Of a DNA stretch of 18,080 bases, positions 14,429 through 18,080 are shown piece after piece. Under the pieces are notes generated by a model, which saw only the letters and a program-made list of their open reading frames with translations, ran no database searches and was not told the origin of the DNA. Source of the stretch: an uncultured Bacteroidaceae bacterium (lineage in GTDB: Bacteria; Bacteroidota; Bacteroidia; Bacteroidales; Bacteroidaceae); the NCBI GenBank assembly GCA_904501945.1, contig CAJGCU010000049.1, forward strand, positions 1 through 18,080. The letters are read 5' to 3'. The position numbers were made by a program, and so were the translations under genes. Numbering within the stretch: the first letter of the stretch is position 1; every line of letters starts with the position of its first letter.

Positions 14429-15600
14429 CGTTTTTGTTGTGGATTAGCATTATTGCGGTTGTTACGTGGACGAGGCATGAAAGGATTGGAAGTTCCTTCT
14501 GTTGCTGGTCCTTGAGGCTTGTTGCTGATAATCTCAAAGTCGGTTAATACTTCTGTGCCTTCTGCTATACCAGAAAGAATCTCTGTCAGCATTCCATTTG
14601 TTGTTCCAATTTCCACTTTATGGGCTTTAAAAGTGTTGCCTTCTTTTGTCCATAGCTTGTGAGGAGAATCTATGTTGCTGATGGTCTCGTCTTTTTGTAG
14701 CAAGGCTTCGTTAGGAGTGAAGCGGAGGGCACGGTTTGATACAGCGAGAACATTATTTTTCTCAAAAGTATAAATTGTTACGTTGGCAGTGAGGCCAGGC
14801 TTCAGCTTAAGTTCATCGTTGGGAGCAGAAATAACCACTTCGTAGGTAACCACATTGCTTTCGGTTGTAGCTTCCTGACGTACTTGGGTCACTTCACCTT
14901 CGAATATGTCATCTGGATAAGCGTCAACGGTGAATGTAACACGCAATCCTTCCTTTACTCCGCCAATGTCTGCTTCATCAATGTCTGCTATCACACGCAT
15001 GTCGGTGAGGTCTTGTGCGATGATGAAGAGAGTTGGAGTAGTCATAGCAGAAGCCACTGTTTGTCCTTCTTCCACCTCCTTTGAAAGCACGATACCATCA
15101 ATTGGGGAAGTGATGGTGGCATAGCCAAGGTTTGTCTGTGCTTTTTGTACATTTTGCTGGTGTACTTTCACTTGTAGCACCGCTTGTTCGTAAGACAGTT
15201 TTGCATTCTCATAATCATTGGCAGAAACAAGTCCTTTTTCAAACAACGTCTTGTAGCGATTGTAGTTTGAAGTCTGATAGGTCAGCGATGATTGGGCATT
15301 AGCAAGGTTGCTTTGTGTTGAGACCAATTCCGACAAAAGATTCGTCTTATCCAATTCTGCGATGACTTGTCCTTTTTGTACGATGGAGTTGTAATCTACA
15401 TAAATGCGGTCGATAATACCTGAAACCTGTGTGCCGACTTCAACCTCTGTAACAGGTTCAATCGTACCTGTGGCAGTAATGCTTGTCGTGATATTCTGTT
15501 TCTCGACAGGAGAAGTTGAGTAGGTTACTTTAGGAACTTTGTCGCAGGCTGTGAATGCTACAATGATGAAAAGTGTTGAAAATATATTAGAAGCTTTCAT
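14425..15600 (-). CDS. Periplasmic adaptor (membrane fusion) lipoprotein, MacA-like
   Basis: This 391-residue adaptor bridges the inner-membrane permease and the outer-membrane channel. It starts MKASNIFSTLF and has a probable lipoprotein signal with C19 (VAFTAC), so it should be lipid-anchored. In order it has the first lipoyl half (GTQVSGIIDRIYV, about 57-85), an alpha-hairpin coiled coil (about 90-160, rich in Q, N, L and K), the second lipoyl half (ATITSPIDGIVLSKEVEEGQ), then beta-barrel and membrane-proximal domains. The C-terminus is a low-complexity tail rich in Pro, Arg and Asn (PRPRNNRNNANPQQKR). An in-frame ATG at 15648 would add 16 polar residues ahead of the signal peptide, and I reject it. 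The gene sits between outer membrane factor and ATPase, overlapping the ATPase start by 4 nt. Confidence 0.93.
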   Translation of the reverse strand: MKASNIFSTLFIIVAFTACDKVPKVTYSTSPVEKQNITTSITATGTIEPVTEVEVGTQVSGIIDRIYVDYNSIVQKGQVIAELDKTNLLSELVSTQSNLANAQSSLTYQTSNYNRYKTLFEKGLVSANDYENAKLSYEQAVLQVKVHQQNVQKAQTNLGYATITSPIDGIVLSKEVEEGQTVASAMTTPTLFIIAQDLTDMRVIADIDEADIGGVKEGLRVTFTVDAYPDDIFEGEVTQVRQEATTESNVVTYEVVISAPNDELKLKPGLTANVTIYTFEKNNVLAVSNRALRFTPNEALLQKDETISNIDSPHKLWTKEGNTFKAHKVEIGTTNGMLTEILSGIAEGTEVLTDFEIISNKPQGPATEGTSNPFMPRPRNNRNNANPQQKR

Positions 15601-15667
15601 TATTTTTTGATTTTTAGAGTTCGTAAGTTTAAGAGTCTTTAAGTTCATTAATTTAAAGTTTTAGAGG

Positions 15668-17023
15668 TTACAATTCAATGTTTTCTCCTGCATAAAACTT
15701 AAGCATAGCATAATTAAGTATAGCTGTGTATTTGGTTTGAAGTAACTGTTGCTCCGCTTGCAGCAGGTTGTTTTTTCCTGTGGTCAGTTCTACTATATTT
15801 TTCAGTCCGAGGTTGAACTGTTCGCTGACTAAGTCATAGCTTTCCTGCATACTCGCCACGTTTGCCTTTGCCGACTGGTATTGATGCAGAGACGTAGTAG
15901 CGTTAAGCCAGCAATTCTCGATGGTAGAGTAGAGTTGCTTTTGCTGACTCTGTAAGTTCAGCACATTAGTTTGGTGTGTGTATTTCGCCTTGCGAATATT
16001 GGTACGTGTCTGCAAGTTGTCAAAAATAGGCATAGACACTGTCAATCCCACTGAGTTGCTCAGGTTTTTTTTGATTTGTTCCGTAAAGGCTATATGCTGG
16101 CCTGAAGAGTTATTGCTACCCATGCCAACCGTTAGCGACACAGTAGGCATATAACCAGCACGAGCATTAGTGATTGCAATTTCAGACGAAACTACGTTTA
16201 GCATGCTGGACTGAATTTCAGGGCGATTGGCAAGAGCGGCATTGTACACCGACTGCTCGTCGGGGATAATGCTGAACATCTCCTCTTCTGGCAAGTTGGG
16301 CACAACGATATCGAACGAATCGTTGTCATGAATTTCCAGCAATTGCTTAAGCTGAAGTTTATAGCTTGCCAGTTGCGACTCTGCTTGAGCTAGCGAATAG
16401 TGATCTTGGCTTACCTGCGCTTCGAGTTGTATCAAGTCAACACGCGCTAAATTTCCCAGTTCCACCATCTTCTGTGCGCGGTCGCGTTGCATCTCGCTTG
16501 ACTTTATAATTTCTTTACATACTTTTACAGCCTCTGTTTCATAAAGCACCTGTACAAACAGCTGGGCCACTTGTTCTTGTATGCTATTTGCTTGTTGCTC
16601 CACATCTAGCTGTGCAATCTCTTCGCTCAGTTTGTCTTGCTTGATGTTGTTTATGTTGCGGTTGCCGTTCCACACCGTCCAGTTGGCATTGATGCCATAT
16701 GAGCCATTGTACGACACCGTGTTTATGTTCGTTGTCATTGAACCATTTGTCAGGTTGATAGTACTTTCTGCAAAGGGGCGCCATGAGACATTCTGATTAG
16801 TGTTGAACGATAATGAAGGAAATAGGGCAGACTTGCTCTGCAACACATCCTCATGGCTGGATGCCGCGGCAATCTTTTTCTGTTGCAGCTGAATGTTGTT
16901 CTCCAGTGCATACTCCAAACATTCTTGCAGTGTCCATAGCCTCTTGTCCGTAATCTCTTGTCCGTTCACAGCATGACAAGCCAGCACCATGGATATTGCG
17001 GTTAGTAAGTGTTTCTTTTTCAT
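15668..17023 (-). CDS. TolC-like outer membrane efflux protein
   Basis: This 451-residue outer membrane channel has two outer-membrane-efflux (OEP) repeats, typical of the TolC family. It has a signal peptide (MKKKHLLTAISMVLACHAVNG, probable cleavage before Q), then WTLQECLEYALENNIQLQQ, the usual start of the first repeat, and long heptad-like helices rich in Q, A and S. The second half repeats the pattern, including AYMPTVSL-like AGYMPTVSL and the end KTKYTAILNYAMLKFY-like QTKYTAILNYAML. An in-frame ATG at 17056 would add 11 residues (MVIHTDKKPKK) before the signal peptide; I prefer 17023. It is the first gene of the efflux operon, lies 80 nt downstream of rnpB on the same strand, and is followed by the adaptor after 67 nt. 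I see no confident promoter in the 80-nt gap. Confidence 0.93.
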   Translation of the reverse strand: MKKKHLLTAISMVLACHAVNGQEITDKRLWTLQECLEYALENNIQLQQKKIAAASSHEDVLQSKSALFPSLSFNTNQNVSWRPFAESTINLTNGSMTTNINTVSYNGSYGINANWTVWNGNRNINNIKQDKLSEEIAQLDVEQQANSIQEQVAQLFVQVLYETEAVKVCKEIIKSSEMQRDRAQKMVELGNLARVDLIQLEAQVSQDHYSLAQAESQLASYKLQLKQLLEIHDNDSFDIVVPNLPEEEMFSIIPDEQSVYNAALANRPEIQSSMLNVVSSEIAITNARAGYMPTVSLTVGMGSNNSSGQHIAFTEQIKKNLSNSVGLTVSMPIFDNLQTRTNIRKAKYTHQTNVLNLQSQQKQLYSTIENCWLNATTSLHQYQSAKANVASMQESYDLVSEQFNLGLKNIVELTTGKNNLLQAEQQLLQTKYTAILNYAMLKFYAGENIEL

Positions 17024-17103
17024 TTTTTTCGGCTTTTTATCTGTATGAATGACCATTCTAAACTTAAAATGTTTAAAAAGAGAAGTGATTAAAAAAAGAA
17101 AAA

Positions 17104-17538
17104 AGCAGTCAGACTATAAGCCGGGTTTTGTGCGCACCATTTAACGAAAGGTATGTGCCCCATTTCGCAGTGCGTGCCTGTCATTTATCTACTCCATGAG
17201 TCACCCCATAGCTCAAGCGTTCTACCCTCCACCGAACAATCGGGCGGGCAACCCTTATGGCGGTGGTTTACATGAACTTGCAGCTCCCAAGATGCACAGC
17301 CGACATGTCGCCATGCCGCTGGTGAGCTCTTACCTCACCTTCTCACCATTTCAGTTGTGACAATATTGCTCATTCCTGAGGATTGGCACAAAAGTCACCT
17401 CTGTTGTTTTTTTCTTCTGCATTACTCAACCCTCACGGATTGCTTCTATATTAGGAAGTGGGATGCCCTGTGCTGTCCGGACTTTCCTCTTTCAACATCC
17501 CGAAAGATGCTGCCAGCGACAGACTGTCTGACTGCTTT
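17104..17538 (-). ncRNA. rnpB: RNase P RNA, bacterial class A
   Basis: This is the catalytic RNA of RNase P, which cuts the 5' leaders of tRNA precursors, including the tRNA-His and joint ffs/tRNA-Thr transcripts here. On the minus strand it has the conserved 5' core GAGGAAAGTCCGGACAG (17473-17489) with AGGGCA after it, the helix GGTGAG-GTAAGAG-CTCACC (17321-17339), GGTGGAGGGTAGAACG, and the 3' hallmark CCCGGCTTAT (17116-17125). The ends pair as P1: GTCTGACTGCT (17526-17536) with AGCAGTCAGAC (17104-17114). A T-rich run (TTTTTTCTTTTTTT) follows the 3' end and may help termination. At about 435 nt it is somewhat long for class A, owing to extended peripheral helices. Confidence 0.96.
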
Positions 17539-17543
17539 GAATG

Positions 17544-17551
17544 CAAAGATA
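17544..17551 (-). promoter_or_regulatory. -7 box of the rnpB promoter
   Basis: TATCTTTG on the minus strand, 6 nt before the first base of P1-flanking sequence, matches TAnnTTTG and places the start near 17538. The -33 region is a T run (TATTTTTTTTAGG) rather than a clean TTTG, so only the -7 half is convincing. Confidence 0.7.
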
Positions 17552-17990
17552 GGAAAATTCCACCTAAAAAAAATACATGAGAATAAATAAGCTTTATCAG
17601 CGTAGGAATTTTTATCAAAAAAAACTCCTTTTGTCTTTTATTGTGGGTGTTTTATTAGATTACGGACTGAGGGTTATGTTTTACAAGAATAGTATAACCT
17701 TGACTTAAAAAACGAACGGACATCGCGATATGAAATAAAGTGACATTGGAATATAAAGCGAGTCCGCTTTGAGGAGGGATTAATTTCTGAAGATTCTTGT
17801 CTCCTTTTTCTTGACCTTATTTTCATTTCTCAATTTTGCAATGATTTTATATGGTGTGAAAACAAAATGAATGTTGAATTAATGAGAGTTCGATGTAATA
17901 ATATTTTGTTTTTCTTCGAAGTATAGGAAAGTTATTGAACTTGTGCTTTTTCACCTTTGGACAGACACCAGTTCGATATCCTCATGTTGT
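17552..17990. other. Non-coding stretch, no gene recognised
   Basis: This AT-rich stretch has no open frame of convincing length and no recognisable RNA. It holds small local structures only: AAAGCG-AGTC-CGCTTT (17755-17770), the 8-bp palindrome ATCGCGAT (17722-17729), and a weak stem around 17605-17632. It may be the 3' side of an intergenic region whose next gene lies past the window end. Confidence 0.6.
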
Positions 17991-18075
17991 ACCTCAAAAG
18001 GGGTGAGAGTCTCACCTATGGTACACGTGAGAGTCTCACCTATGGCATAGGTAAGACTCTCACCCCTTTTGAGGT
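17991..18075. repeat. Near-perfect 30-bp inverted repeat with nested tandem palindromes
   Basis: Arms 17991-18020 and 18046-18075 are reverse complements at 29 of 30 positions, around a 25-nt centre. Inside, a 24-bp unit is repeated at 18003-18026 and 18027-18050 with four differences near its end, and a third, degraded unit starts at 18051. Each of the two full units carries the palindrome GTGAGAGTCTCAC. The element could fold as one long hairpin or as separate small hairpins. It does not end in a T run on either strand within the window. Confidence 0.85.
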
Positions 18076-18080
18076 TGTAA

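Noticed and set aside
15601..15648. Upstream ATG of the adaptor gene
   Set aside because: It would place 16 polar residues before a good lipoprotein signal peptide; the ATG at 15600 is the natural start.
17024..17056. Upstream ATG of the outer membrane factor
   Set aside because: It adds a charged 11-residue extension ahead of a standard signal peptide; the ATG at 17023 fits better.
17357..17590. 77-residue open frame on the plus strand
   Set aside because: It lies antisense across the RNase P RNA gene, whose conserved core explains the sequence.
17755..17770. Hairpin AAAGCG-AGTC-CGCTTT as a terminator
   Set aside because: No T run follows on the plus strand or precedes on the minus strand, and no gene ends nearby.
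17869..17928. 19-codon open frame near the window end
   Set aside because: It is too short, has no ribosome-binding site and no recognisable feature.
18003..18070. CRISPR-like array
   Set aside because: The 24-bp units are contiguous with no spacers of unique sequence between them, and there are no cas genes in the window.

Overview
The window reads as chromosomal DNA of a Bacteroidales bacterium, most likely Prevotellaceae. The reasons are: promoters of the Bacteroidetes type (TTTG, about 19 nt, TAnnTTTG) in front of RNA genes and an operon; few Shine-Dalgarno sequences; a carboxynorspermidine decarboxylase; a protein that looks like the Bacteroidetes family DUF3256; and moderate GC content. 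The genus is an inference. Almost all of the window is housekeeping DNA. I see no transposase, integrase, phage gene or CRISPR array.

Layout. 49-3279 (+): a 1076-residue Dna2-like protein fusing a PD-(D/E)XK nuclease to an SF1 helicase. 3443-3517 (-): tRNA-His with its own promoter and terminator. 3601-6557 (-): dedA, ffh and folD, probably one transcription unit. 6690-6863 (+): divergent from dedA, the SRP RNA gene (ffs) followed 4 nt later by tRNA-Thr and a strong terminator. 6923-7492 (+): a Nudix hydrolase. 7493-7718: a gap with a degenerate 23-bp tandem repeat. 7786-11771 (+): an operon with a clear promoter encoding a small exported protein, a UvrD/PcrA helicase and NspC. 11783-17023 (-): a MacAB-TolC-like tripartite efflux operon in the order outer membrane factor, lipoprotein adaptor, ABC ATPase, FtsX/MacB permease, followed by a DUF3256-like exported protein. 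17104-17538 (-): RNase P RNA. 17552-18080: non-coding, ending in an elaborate palindromic repeat.

How the genes fit together. Both components of the signal recognition particle lie within about 2.3 kb: Ffh protein on one strand and its RNA on the other, separated by dedA. The efflux operon encodes a full envelope-spanning pump in consecutive, tightly packed genes. The SRP RNA, tRNA-Thr, tRNA-His and RNase P RNA make this a small cluster of stable-RNA genes.

The least ordinary items are: the palindromic repeat at 17991-18075; the SRP RNA, whose apical loop does not read GGAA; a tRNA-His gene with an A-C mismatch in the acceptor stem; a perfect 10-bp inverted repeat over the tRNA-His promoter; and two short tandem repeats (23 bp at 7500, 7 bp at 6587). 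I found no convincing undescribed multi-gene system.
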